The position numbers and the translations under genes are program-made. From an uncultured Propionibacteriaceae bacterium (GTDB taxonomy: Bacteria > Actinomycetota > Actinomycetes > Propionibacteriales > Propionibacteriaceae), in NCBI GenBank assembly GCA_938046585.1, contig CALIWR010000006.1, positions 215,000 through 278,999 of the forward strand: a stretch of 64,000 bases of DNA, read 5' to 3'. Shown here piece by piece: positions 26,913-35,572 of this stretch (within the stretch, counting starts at the first letter, position 1; the number at the start of each line of letters is the position of its first letter). Under the pieces are notes generated by a model. The model did not search any database. It saw only the letters and a list, made by a program, of their open reading frames with translations, and was not told where the DNA came from.

Positions 26913-27834
26913 GGGAGATCCTCGGGTCCAGGACGCCGTACATCACGTCAACGACCAGATTGGCGAGCAGGTAGATCAGCACCAGGACGGTCACCGCGCC
27001 GACCACCGAGACCCCGTCCAGCTGGTCGATGCTGCGGAAGATGAAACCGCCGATGCCGTTGATGTTGAAGATCCGTTCGGTGACCACCGCGCCGCCCATC
27101 AATTGGCCGACGTCGTAGCCGATAAAAGTGATCACCGGGATCAGCGAATTCCGCAGGGTATGCAGCCCGACGGTACGGCCCCAGCTGAGCCCTTTCGCCT
27201 TCGCGGTCCGGACATAGTCGGCACGCAAATTTTCGACTAGGTTGGCGCGGGTCAGCCGGGCCACGTAGGCCACCGACAATGAACCTAGCACCACCCCGGG
27301 CAGGATCAGCTGGCTCATAGTCCCGGCGCTCGCCGTGACCGGGATCGTCTGATTCAACCCCAAGGTGAGGATCGTGAACTGGGCCAGTGAACCAATCACG
27401 AAGATCGGGATCGAAATCACGACCAGGGTCGAAATGGTCACGAGCGAGTCGATGAAGCTGCCGCGCCGGACCCCGGCCAACACCCCGGCCATGATCCCGA
27501 CCACGAGTTGGACGATCAGCGCCACCAAAGCCAGCTTGATGGTGGTCGGATAGCGCAGCAGCAGTTCATCGCTGACCTGGTTGTTGTAGTAGTTGGTGCC
27601 CAGGTCGCCGTGGATCAGTTTGCCCAGGTAGAGCCCGTATTGAACCAGGACTGGCTTGTCGAGGTTGTAGTCCTGTTTGAACTTCGCGATGTACGCATCG
27701 GAGCAGGGACGCTCGCCGCAGCGGCCCTCCCAGGGCTCGCCGGGTAGGGCGTAGACCAGCATGAAAATGAAGAACGTCGCCCCCAGGACCACCGGAATCA
27801 TCTGGAGCAGACGTCTCAGGATGTACGTACCCAT
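26905..27834 (-). CDS. oppB: Oligopeptide ABC transporter permease OppB
   Basis: A 309-residue permease starting MGTYILRRLLQMIPVV, the standard OppB/DppB N-terminus, with six membrane helices and the EAA loop DYVRTAKAKGLSWGRTVGLH. The external loop after the first helix carries GRCGERPCSDAYIAKFKQDY, with a Cys pair. It pairs with OppC. It follows oppA after a 76-base gap that holds a long stem-loop. Confidence 0.93.
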   Translation of the reverse strand: MGTYILRRLLQMIPVVLGATFFIFMLVYALPGEPWEGRCGERPCSDAYIAKFKQDYNLDKPVLVQYGLYLGKLIHGDLGTNYYNNQVSDELLLRYPTTIKLALVALIVQLVVGIMAGVLAGVRRGSFIDSLVTISTLVVISIPIFVIGSLAQFTILTLGLNQTIPVTASAGTMSQLILPGVVLGSLSVAYVARLTRANLVENLRADYVRTAKAKGLSWGRTVGLHTLRNSLIPVITFIGYDVGQLMGGAVVTERIFNINGIGGFIFRSIDQLDGVSVVGAVTVLVLIYLLANLVVDVMYGVLDPRISHD

Positions 27835-27856
27835 CGGGTCCCTTCCCCAAGCGCCG

Positions 27857-27902
27857 CGGCGGCGGCCACCAGGCCTGGTCCGGCCTCAGGTGACCGCCGC
27901 CG
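27857..27902 (-). promoter_or_regulatory. Intra-operon stem-loop between oppA and oppB
   Basis: CGGCGGCGG at 27857-27865 is the reverse complement of CCGCCGCCG at 27894-27902. Inside this 9-bp stem, further pairs can form (CAC with GTG, AGGCC with GGCCT). The hairpin begins 8 bases after the oppA stop and ends before the oppB start. There is no T-tract. As with the palindrome after the BMP gene, it may favour binding-protein mRNA over transporter mRNA. The fold is seen; the effect is inferred. Confidence 0.55.
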
Positions 27903-27910
27903 GTCGGAGA

Positions 27911-29563
27911 TCACTTAACGCTGATCCCAGCGATGTCGGGAACACCGAAGGCGTTGTACTGCACGTGGGTGATCTTGTTCGAGTACACGCCGGGCTGAAC
28001 CCGCAACCACAGCGGAGCAGTCGGGAAGTCCTGGCCGAGCATCGCCTCGGCCTGCTGGTACGCAGCATTGGCCTGAGACAGCTCCTTGGCGGCTGCCGCC
28101 TCCTTCAGCTTGGCCTCAAAGGTCGGGTTGTGGTAACGGGAATAGTTGGAGCCGGCGCCTTTGGCGTAGATCGGGGTCAGGAAATTCTCGATCGACGGGT
28201 AATCCATCTGCCAGCCGTTACGGAAGGCTCCCTTCAGCTCGCCGGCTTTGGCCTGGTTCAGCAGGGTCCGGAAGTTCGGGGTTTGGTTGACGACACAGTC
28301 CATGCCCAGGTTGTTCTTGAGGTTGTTGCAGACCGCATCGGCCCAGGCCTTGTGCCCGCCGTCCTGGTTCACCGAGATAGTGAACTGGCCCCGGTAGCCG
28401 CCGGCAGCCTCGTAGGCCTGCTTGGCCTGGTCCTTGGCATAGGTGCAGGAATCACCGCAGGCGCCGGCCCGGTAGCCGTCGGCCACCGGCGAGACCCAGC
28501 CCTGGGCCGGGGTCCGGGTGCCGTTGAAGATCTGCTTGGTGATGGTCTCCCGGTCGATGGCCCGTGAGATCGCCTTCCGCAGCGCCGGGTTGTTCTTCAG
28601 CTGGTCATCGGCGGGTGAGAAGGTCAGCACCTCGATGATCCCGGCCTCGCGGGTTAGCCACCGTCCCTCGCCGACTTGGGCCTTCCAGGCGTCCCCGGCC
28701 AGCTGATCGGTGGGGATCACGTCGGTGAAGTCGATGTTATTGGCGACGACATCGGTGAAGGCCGCGTTCGGGTCGTTGTAGATCCGGTAGATCAGCTTGT
28801 CGACGTGGCCCGGGTGGGGGCCGTTGTATTTCGTGTTCTTCTGCAACACGATTTCGGTCGCGGTGTTGTTGATCACCTGGTATGCGCCGGAAGCGACCGG
28901 CTTTTTCCCGTACGCCTCATCGCTCGGATTCGCCAGGTAGCTGTCAGGCTGTGGCATGAAGGCCGAGTAGCCCAGCCGGATCGGCAGGTTCGAGGTCGGC
29001 GAGCTGGTGGTGATGGTGAAGGTGTAGTCGTCCTTGATCACCAGGCCGGACAGCTGCTTGGCCTTCGGCGGCGCGGTGGCACAGTCGGTCTGGCCGTCGG
29101 CCGTGGTGCCGCACTGCAGGTCGTCGTAGCCGGCGATCGGCTCAAAGAAGTGGCTGTTCTCGTGCCCGTTCGGCCCGTACGCGCCGATATTCCAAGCCTC
29201 GACGAAATTCTTGGCCTTGATCTCGGTGCCGTCGGAGAAGGTCCGGCCCTTCTTGAGAGTGACGGTGAAGGTGGTGGAGTCGTCGGTCTTGATTGACTCG
29301 GCGACGTCATTCTCGGGCGCCGAGGTCGTAGTGTTGTAATGCACCAGCCGGGAGCTGGTCCAGTCGACGATCCAGCCGCCGCAGACCTCGCCGGTCATGG
29401 TGCCAATCAGCGGGTTCTGCGGGGTGCAGCCGCGGATGATGATCTGGCCACCGTCCTTGACGGCACCTTCCGAGCTCTGGGTGCCGGGTGAGCCACCGCA
29501 GGCGCTCGCCAGCAAGGCGAGCGCGGTGGCGGTGGTGGCGACGACTGAGCGGCGAAGTCGCAT
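27911..29563 (-). CDS. oppA: Oligopeptide ABC transporter substrate-binding lipoprotein OppA
   Basis: A 550-residue family 5 extracellular solute-binding protein. The signal peptide MRLRRSVVATTATALALL ends in the lipobox LASAC (Cys22). The family 5 pattern is seen in VTLKKGRTFSDGTEIKAKNF, ALRKAISRAIDRETITKQI and the C-terminal RYHNPTFEAKLKEA. It captures peptides outside the cell for OppBCDF. AAGGAGG lies 8 bases before the ATG. It is first in the operon; 163 bases separate it from pntB upstream, and a promoter is expected there though none stands out. Confidence 0.93.
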   Translation of the reverse strand: MRLRRSVVATTATALALLASACGGSPGTQSSEGAVKDGGQIIIRGCTPQNPLIGTMTGEVCGGWIVDWTSSRLVHYNTTTSAPENDVAESIKTDDSTTFTVTLKKGRTFSDGTEIKAKNFVEAWNIGAYGPNGHENSHFFEPIAGYDDLQCGTTADGQTDCATAPPKAKQLSGLVIKDDYTFTITTSSPTSNLPIRLGYSAFMPQPDSYLANPSDEAYGKKPVASGAYQVINNTATEIVLQKNTKYNGPHPGHVDKLIYRIYNDPNAAFTDVVANNIDFTDVIPTDQLAGDAWKAQVGEGRWLTREAGIIEVLTFSPADDQLKNNPALRKAISRAIDRETITKQIFNGTRTPAQGWVSPVADGYRAGACGDSCTYAKDQAKQAYEAAGGYRGQFTISVNQDGGHKAWADAVCNNLKNNLGMDCVVNQTPNFRTLLNQAKAGELKGAFRNGWQMDYPSIENFLTPIYAKGAGSNYSRYHNPTFEAKLKEAAAAKELSQANAAYQQAEAMLGQDFPTAPLWLRVQPGVYSNKITHVQYNAFGVPDIAGISVK

Positions 29564-29726
29564 AACGTGCCTCCTTGAGGGCCGAGGTACCCGACGGTCG
29601 TCGGGCCCGCTTACGGTCGCTCAACCTAGGCCGCGACGCTGCCACGGTACGACCAGCAGTGCCGAATCGTGACACAGCCGTAACCTGGCACCGGCCGTAT
29701 CCCAGCTAGCGAACACCACGGCCGAT

Positions 29727-31139
29727 CTACAGGGCGGCGATGATGTCGTCGACCCGCTGTTTAGCGTCACCGAACAGCATTTGGGTGTTTTCCTTGAAGA
29801 ACAACGGGTTCTGGACCCCCGCGTATCCGGTGTTCATGGAACGTTTGAAGACGATCACCTCGCGGGCCTTCCAGACCTCGAGCACCGGCATCCCCGCGAT
29901 CGGGCTGGACGGGTCATCGAGCGCGGCCGGGTTCACCGTATCGTTGGCGCCGATCACCAGCACCACGTCGGTATCCTCGAAGTCGTCGTTGATCTCGTCC
30001 ATCTCGAGCACAATGTCGTACGGCACCTTGGCCTCAGCCAGCAGCACATTCATGTGCCCGGGCAGCCGCCCGGCGACCGGGTGGATCCCGAACCGGACCT
30101 TGACGCCTCTGGCCCGCAGCCGGTTGGTGAGGTCGGCGACCGGGTATTGGGCCTGGGCCACCGCCATCCCATACCCGGGGGTGATCACCACCGACTGGGA
30201 GGTGCGCAGCAGCTCGGCGGTCTGCTCGGCGGTGATCTCACGGTGCTCGCCGTAATCCCTAGCCTCTCCAGTAACCGCCCCGTCAGAGCCGAAGCCACCG
30301 GCAATCACAGAGAGGAAAGACCGGTTCATCGCCTGGCACATGATGTACGACAGGTAGGCGCCGGAGGATCCCACCAGGGCCCCGGTGATGATCAGCAGGT
30401 CATTGCCGAGCATGAAACCGGCTGCTGCTGCGGCCCAGCCCGAGTACGAGTTCAGCATCGACACCACCACCGGCATGTCGCCACCGCCGATGGAGGCGAC
30501 CAGGTGGAAGCCGAGGGCCAACGCGATCCCGGTCATCACGATCAGCAGCCACAGCGACGGCGCCATCACGAACCAGACCGTCAACCCCACGAAGAGGACC
30601 AGAGCGCCCAGGTTGAGCAGGTTATGCCCGGGCAGCGCCAGGGGCGCCGAGCGGATCCTGGCGCTGAGCTTCAAGAAGGCCACGACCGAGCCGGTGAAGG
30701 TCACCGCACCGATGAAGACCCCGACGAAGACTTCGCCCAGGTGGATCCCGTCGCTGTGGTCTGGCGAGACCAGGTAGGAGTTGTAGCCGACCAGGACCGC
30801 GGCCAGGCCGACAAAGCTGTGGAGCAGGGCGATCAGCTCCGGCATCCCGGTCATCTCGACCCGCAACGCTCGGATCACCCCGATCACTGCGCCCACCAGC
30901 ATCGCGGCCAGCATCAGCCCCAGCGCCACGGTCCCGGTGCCCGGACGGTCCCGGGCCTCGCCGGCAGCGTCGATGCCGATCACGGCGGCGGCCACGGTTA
31001 CCACCAGTGCCAGGGTCATCCCGATGATCCCGTACAGGTTGCCGAATGTGGCGCTCTCGTGTCTGCTCAGCCCCGCCAAGGCCAAGATGAACAGCAGGCC
31101 GGCGACGATGTACGAACCTTGCAGCAGCGTCAGTGTCAT
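29727..31139 (-). CDS. pntB: NAD(P) transhydrogenase subunit beta
   Basis: A 470-residue membrane protein: about eight or nine helices in the N-terminal 270 residues, then the soluble NADP(H)-binding domain III with [40 protein letters not shown] and [12 protein letters not shown]. PntAB uses the proton gradient to transfer hydride from NADH to NADP+. It overlaps pntA by four bases, so the two are made together. It ends the operon. Confidence 0.95.
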   Translation of the reverse strand: MTLTLLQGSYIVAGLLFILALAGLSRHESATFGNLYGIIGMTLALVVTVAAAVIGIDAAGEARDRPGTGTVALGLMLAAMLVGAVIGVIRALRVEMTGMPELIALLHSFVGLAAVLVGYNSYLVSPDHSDGIHLGEVFVGVFIGAVTFTGSVVAFLKLSARIRSAPLALPGHNLLNLGALVLFVGLTVWFVMAPSLWLLIVMTGIALALGFHLVASIGGGDMPVVVSMLNSYSGWAAAAAGFMLGNDLLIITGALVGSSGAYLSYIMCQAMNRSFLSVIAGGFGSDGAVTGEARDYGEHREITAEQTAELLRTSQSVVITPGYGMAVAQAQYPVADLTNRLRARGVKVRFGIHPVAGRLPGHMNVLLAEAKVPYDIVLEMDEINDDFEDTDVVLVIGANDTVNPAALDDPSSPIAGMPVLEVWKAREVIVFKRSMNTGYAGVQNPLFFKENTQMLFGDAKQRVDDIIAAL

Positions 31140-32680
31140 CGCTCAGCCCTCCGGAACATCGACAGCATGCGCTGGGTCACAGTGAAGCCACCGAAGATGT
31201 TGATGCTGGCCAGCAGGATCCCCAGGAAAGCCAGCACGGTCACCACGACCGGGGTGGCGGCGACCCCGATCTGGAGCAGGGCCCCGACCACGATGATCCC
31301 GGAGATGGCGTTGGTAACGCTCATCAGCGGGGTGTGCAGGGCGTGGTGCACGTTGCCGATCACGTAGTAGCCGATCACCACCGACAGCATGAAGACCATG
31401 AAGTGGCCGAGGAAAGGTTCCGGCGAGACCCAGAAGACCAGCATCGCCGCGGCCGCGCAGACCGCCAGCAAGGCCAGGTTGCGCCCCGGCCGCGGCGGTG
31501 CCCCGGTCTGGCTGGTCGGCGCAGCCGGGGCTGAGGCTGGGGCCGGCGCGGCCGACACCTGGACCGGCGGTGGGGGCCACAGGATCTCCCGGCCTCGGGT
31601 AACAGTCATCCCGCGGACTACCACGTCGTCGAGGTCCAGAACCAGCTGACCGTCTTTGCCGGGGGTGAGCAGCTTCATCAAGTTGACGATGTTCGTCCCG
31701 TACAGCTGGGAAGACTGGGTCGGCAGCCGCCCGGCAAGGTCGGTGTAGCCGATGATCGTGACCCCGTTCGGGGTGATCACCCGCTGGTCGGCGACCGAGC
31801 CCTCAACATTGCCGCCGTTGGCGGCCGCCATGTCGACGATCACCGAGCCGGCCTTCATCGAGGCCACCATCTCGGCGGTGATCAGCCGCGGTGCGGGTTT
31901 TCCGGGAATCAGGGCGGTGGTGATGATGATGTCCACTTCGAGACACTGTTCGGCGTAGAGCCGGGCTGCGGCCGCGTCGTAGTCGGCGGAAGTCTCTTTG
32001 GCGTAGCCGTCGCTGGAGACCTGTTGGCGGCCCACGTCAACCGCCAAGAAGTCAGCCCCCATCGACTCGACCTGTTCGGCCACCTCCGGCCGGGCGTCGG
32101 TGGCCCGGACGATCGCGCCTAGTGAGCGTGCGGTCCCGATCGCGGCCAGACCGGCAACCCCGGCGCCCACCACCAGGACTTTGGCCGGCGGCACCTTGCC
32201 GGCGGCGGTGACCTGCCCGGTGAAGAAGGAACCGAACTCGTGGGCGGCCTCGACCACGGCCCGGTAGCCGGCGATGTTGGCCATCGAGGAGAGCACGTCC
32301 AGGGCCTGGGCGCGTGAGATCCGCGGTACGGCGTCCATGGCCAGCACGGTGAGGTCACGCTCGGCCAGTTCCCGGACCAGGTCCGGGCGCAGCGCCGGCG
32401 AGATCAGCGAGACCAGGGTGGCGCCTTCACGCAGCGAGGCGATCTCACCCGAGGTGGGTGGGTTGACCTTGCAGACGATGTCGTTGTCCCAGACCGTCTG
32501 GCGGTCGACGATCTCGGCCCCGGCTGCTTCGTAGGCCGCGTCAGGATAGCTGGCTTTCAGCCCGGCACCTGATTCGATCTGGACGCTGTAGCCCAGTTTG
32601 ATCAGCTGGGCCACGGTCTTCGGCGTCGCCGCGACCCGGGTCTCAGCCTGCATCGACTCCAGCGCAACACCGATCTGCAT
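31136..32680 (-). CDS. pntA: NAD(P) transhydrogenase subunit alpha (fused domains I and II)
   Basis: A 514-residue protein. The N-terminal 370 residues are the alanine-dehydrogenase-like NAD(H) domain ([58 protein letters not shown]); a Pro/Ala linker (about 400-425) leads to three or four helices containing [20 protein letters not shown]. Some bacteria split these parts into PntAA and PntAB; here they are one chain. The ATG at 32680 has GGAGAGG about 5 bases upstream, so the longer frame to 32698 is not used. Confidence 0.95.
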   Translation of the reverse strand: MQIGVALESMQAETRVAATPKTVAQLIKLGYSVQIESGAGLKASYPDAAYEAAGAEIVDRQTVWDNDIVCKVNPPTSGEIASLREGATLVSLISPALRPDLVRELAERDLTVLAMDAVPRISRAQALDVLSSMANIAGYRAVVEAAHEFGSFFTGQVTAAGKVPPAKVLVVGAGVAGLAAIGTARSLGAIVRATDARPEVAEQVESMGADFLAVDVGRQQVSSDGYAKETSADYDAAAARLYAEQCLEVDIIITTALIPGKPAPRLITAEMVASMKAGSVIVDMAAANGGNVEGSVADQRVITPNGVTIIGYTDLAGRLPTQSSQLYGTNIVNLMKLLTPGKDGQLVLDLDDVVVRGMTVTRGREILWPPPPVQVSAAPAPASAPAAPTSQTGAPPRPGRNLALLAVCAAAAMLVFWVSPEPFLGHFMVFMLSVVIGYYVIGNVHHALHTPLMSVTNAISGIIVVGALLQIGVAATPVVVTVLAFLGILLASINIFGGFTVTQRMLSMFRRAER

Positions 32681-32791
32681 CCTGCCTCTCCTCGCCAACA
32701 GCCTGTAATGCCTGCGACGGCGACAGCCTAACGAAGGCTTCCCCGTAGCACCAGATGTCGGCCGGGAAGACGGCCTCGCGGTGTACGAGCG

Positions 32792-34507
32792 TCAGCGGAT
32801 CGTCACCTGGTATGGCATGGTCAGCACCCCGGCCGCCTCAAGGCCGAGGGCCCGGCCCAACTGCCGGGTCAGACCCTCCGGGGTAGCCAGGTCGAGCCCG
32901 ACGGTTGCAGCCTCGAGTCCCCCCGGTTGTTCGGAGGATTCGGCTGGGCGCAGCCGTTCCAGCATCCCGACTAGGGGAACCGGCCGCAGCTGGGCCCGAT
33001 CCCGGTTCAGTCCAGCCAGGGCGCAGACCCGGTCGACGGCCAGGTCGAGCCCACCCAGATGATCGACCAGGCGGCGTTGACGGGCGTCAGCCCCAGTCCA
33101 GACCCGGCCGCGGGCCAGCGGTTCCAGGTCGTCCACGTCCATCCCCCGGTCGGTGGCGGCCTTCTGGGTGAAGTCGGCGTACACATCGTCCAGCCAGGCA
33201 TCCAGCAGCTGCCACTGCTGGGGGGTGAAGCCGCGGTTGCCGGCGAACATTCCGGCGAGAGCGCCGCTGTGCACATCCTCGCGGATCAGGCCGAGTTTGT
33301 CGTACAGGCCTTGGCTGACGATCTTGCCGGCCAGGACCCCGATCGAGCCGGTCAGAGTGGACGCGGTAGCGACGATCTCGTCGGCGCCCATGGCGACGAA
33401 GTAACCGCCGGAGGCGGCCACATCCCCCATCGTGGCGACCACCGGCTTGCCTAGCTGGATGGTGCGCAGCACCTCTCGGCGGATGGTGTCGGAGGCGATG
33501 TACGAACCGCCCGGCGAGTCCACTGACAACACCACGGCCCTCACCTGCGGGTCACGCTGGGCTTGGCGCAAATGGTCACAGACGGTTTCCGAGCCAACCT
33601 GCCGGCCCCCGAACGGGGAGCCCGGAGCGCCGCGCCCGGTGACGATCGCGCCATGCACGCTGACCATCGCCACTACCTCACGGTGGGGGCCGACCCGGTC
33701 GACCAGGGTTGAGGCGAGCGAACCGCCGTACCGGCCGGCGTACTGCAGCCGGGCACCGGCGCCCCAGGCGTCGCGGACCGCCTGGTACACCTCGTCGCGG
33801 TAACCGATTCGGTCCACGAAACCCAGGTCGACGGCCTCGGTGGCCTTGATCGGGCCTCGGTCGATGACCTGCCGGACCAGGTCAGCGTCCAGCCGGCGTC
33901 GCTGCGCGATCACGGCCACCGTCTCCTCGACGACTGAATCCGCGATCCGCTGCATCATCTCCCGATTGGCCTCGGAGATCTCCCGGCCGGCGTACTGTTC
34001 GGCGGCGGTCTTGTACTCCTTGCGCCAGGAGAACTCCGGTTCCAGGCCCAGCTTCTCCAGGCCGCCACGCAGCAGCAGCAGGTTGAGGTGGGTGCCGCCG
34101 AGTACCAGCGCGCCGGATGGCTGCAGCCACACCTCGCGGCAGGCCGTGGCCAGCCGGTAGGCCATCATGGCGCTGGTCAGTTCCCCGAACGACTCTGCGT
34201 AGGCGACGCTCGGCCGGGCCTGCGAGAACTGGTGTAGCGCCAGCCCCAGTTCGTCGACCTGGGCCGCGGACAGCGGGCAAGTCCCCAGGTGCAGCACCAG
34301 GCCCCGGACCCGCTGGTCTCGGGCCGCCTGCCGTAGTGCACGGCCCAGCACCGCCATGGTGGGCGTGTTAATGGCCCGCAGCGCCTGCAGCGGGCTGTCC
34401 GGCACAGATTTGAGGACCCCCCGGTCAAGGTCGATCTCGAGGACCACCGGCCCCCGTCCCGGATCGCCGAGGAGTCTGTTGCAGAGCCTGGTCAGGTCGA
34501 CAGCCAT
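32792..34507 (-). CDS. sppA: Signal peptide peptidase SppA, long form
   Basis: A 571-residue protease with two tandem S49 domains, as in the E. coli 67-kDa type. The general-base Lys lies in the first domain near residue 161 (WRKEYKTAAEQYAGREIS) and the nucleophile Ser in the second near residue 367 (DVAASGGYFVAMGADEI). SppA clears leftover signal peptides at the membrane. No clear N-terminal transmembrane helix is seen, unlike the E. coli enzyme. The gene is separated from pntA by 111 bases and from the VanW gene by 57. Confidence 0.9.
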   Translation of the reverse strand: MAVDLTRLCNRLLGDPGRGPVVLEIDLDRGVLKSVPDSPLQALRAINTPTMAVLGRALRQAARDQRVRGLVLHLGTCPLSAAQVDELGLALHQFSQARPSVAYAESFGELTSAMMAYRLATACREVWLQPSGALVLGGTHLNLLLLRGGLEKLGLEPEFSWRKEYKTAAEQYAGREISEANREMMQRIADSVVEETVAVIAQRRRLDADLVRQVIDRGPIKATEAVDLGFVDRIGYRDEVYQAVRDAWGAGARLQYAGRYGGSLASTLVDRVGPHREVVAMVSVHGAIVTGRGAPGSPFGGRQVGSETVCDHLRQAQRDPQVRAVVLSVDSPGGSYIASDTIRREVLRTIQLGKPVVATMGDVAASGGYFVAMGADEIVATASTLTGSIGVLAGKIVSQGLYDKLGLIREDVHSGALAGMFAGNRGFTPQQWQLLDAWLDDVYADFTQKAATDRGMDVDDLEPLARGRVWTGADARQRRLVDHLGGLDLAVDRVCALAGLNRDRAQLRPVPLVGMLERLRPAESSEQPGGLEAATVGLDLATPEGLTRQLGRALGLEAAGVLTMPYQVTIR

Positions 34508-34564
34508 ACCGCCAGCCTAGGAATCCCACGCAAGGTCGGCATGTCCCGGTCACCGGCCGCGGGC

Positions 34565-35446
34565 TCAGCTGACCCGGTCGAGGTCGATGATCTCGACGTC
34601 TCGGGGGGTGTAGGTCACCAGGGCACAGTTGCGTTTCACCAATTCCTCGCCAACTCGTTCTCCGGTACGCCGGTCGATCCGCTCCCGCCAGATCTCGTTG
34701 CGCCGAAAGATCTCCCCGTCCTTCCTCAGGAACTCTTCGCCGCGGGCAAAGACCTTGTACGAGTACGGCGCCGGCTGGTCGGTGCGCAGCTCACCCTCGA
34801 GATAGCGCTCCCCCACCGAGGTCAGCAGCTGGTACGTCCGGTCGGTGTCGTTACGGAAGACCAGGTCGACATAGTTGTAGACGATCGAGCAGCCCACTCC
34901 CCAGGGCAGCACCCGGCCGTTGTCTGGGAACGGGTCGAAGGAATGTTCGGAGCGTTCGGTGACCACCAGATCGGAATGCAGCACCATCCAGTGGATCAGG
35001 TTCGCCAACTGGCAGGTGCCGCCGCCGACCCCGGGACGCGCCACGCCGTTCGACAGCCGCATTCCCTCGACGAAGCCGCGCCGGGCGGTGCAGTTGCCGA
35101 CCACCCTGTTGAAGGACAGGGATTCCCCGGGCCGGATCAGGATCCCATTGGTCCGGGGGCAGGCCAGCCGCAAGTTCACCACCTTGTTGCGCTGCAGCCA
35201 CATCTCCGATTCGCCCAGTTGACGCATCAGTAACGACTTGTGCTGCTTCACCCGGTACGGGAGCCGGTCAAGGTCTCGTTCGTTGACCCATCGGGCACCG
35301 CAGGTAAGCCACCGCAGCCAGCGGCGAGCCTGGTGGTACTTCACCGCAGCCGGATATACCCAGGGATGACGTTCGCTGAAGGGGGCGCCGACCTCGAACC
35401 GCGTCGGCACGTCGAGGGTGGCACCTGCTGGGGATCGGTCGGTCAT
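34565..35446 (-). CDS. VanW-family protein (short form)
   Basis: A 293-residue VanW protein without the membrane helix or peptidoglycan-binding repeats of the long paralogue at 22032-23834. The VanW domain covers most of it: NGILIRPGESLSFNRVVGNC, GVARPGVGGGTCQLANLIHW, HSFDPFPDNGRVLPWGVG and VYNYVDLVFRNDTDRTYQLL. No signal peptide is visible. Proteins of this type occur beside glycopeptide-resistance genes in some bacteria, but no van genes are nearby and its activity is unknown. Confidence 0.88.
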   Translation of the reverse strand: MTDRSPAGATLDVPTRFEVGAPFSERHPWVYPAAVKYHQARRWLRWLTCGARWVNERDLDRLPYRVKQHKSLLMRQLGESEMWLQRNKVVNLRLACPRTNGILIRPGESLSFNRVVGNCTARRGFVEGMRLSNGVARPGVGGGTCQLANLIHWMVLHSDLVVTERSEHSFDPFPDNGRVLPWGVGCSIVYNYVDLVFRNDTDRTYQLLTSVGERYLEGELRTDQPAPYSYKVFARGEEFLRKDGEIFRRNEIWRERIDRRTGERVGEELVKRNCALVTYTPRDVEIIDLDRVS

Positions 35447-35533
35447 CTTCCCGTGTATACCTCAACCAGGCTTAGGAAACCAGCATTGAGAGCGGGACAC
35501 TCGAAGGCTCTTCTGCCGGGTCGACGCAGATGG

Positions 35534-35568
35534 CAGGGGCTCGCGGCTTCCCCGTCCGCGAGCCCCTG
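35534..35568 (-). terminator. Terminator-like hairpin after tkt
   Basis: CAGGGGCTCGCGG (35534-35546) and CCGCGAGCCCCTG (35556-35568) form a perfect 13-bp stem with a 9-base loop, 4 bases beyond the tkt stop on the minus strand. No T-tract follows. It likely stops or slows transcription from tkt toward the VanW gene, and could act in both directions. Confidence 0.75.
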
Positions 35569-35572
35569 TCGA

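Noticed and set aside
29781..31367. 528-residue plus-strand frame over pntB
   Set aside because: Composition (His, Gln, Arg, Asp-rich, no domains) is that of a shadow; PntB motifs are plain on the other strand.
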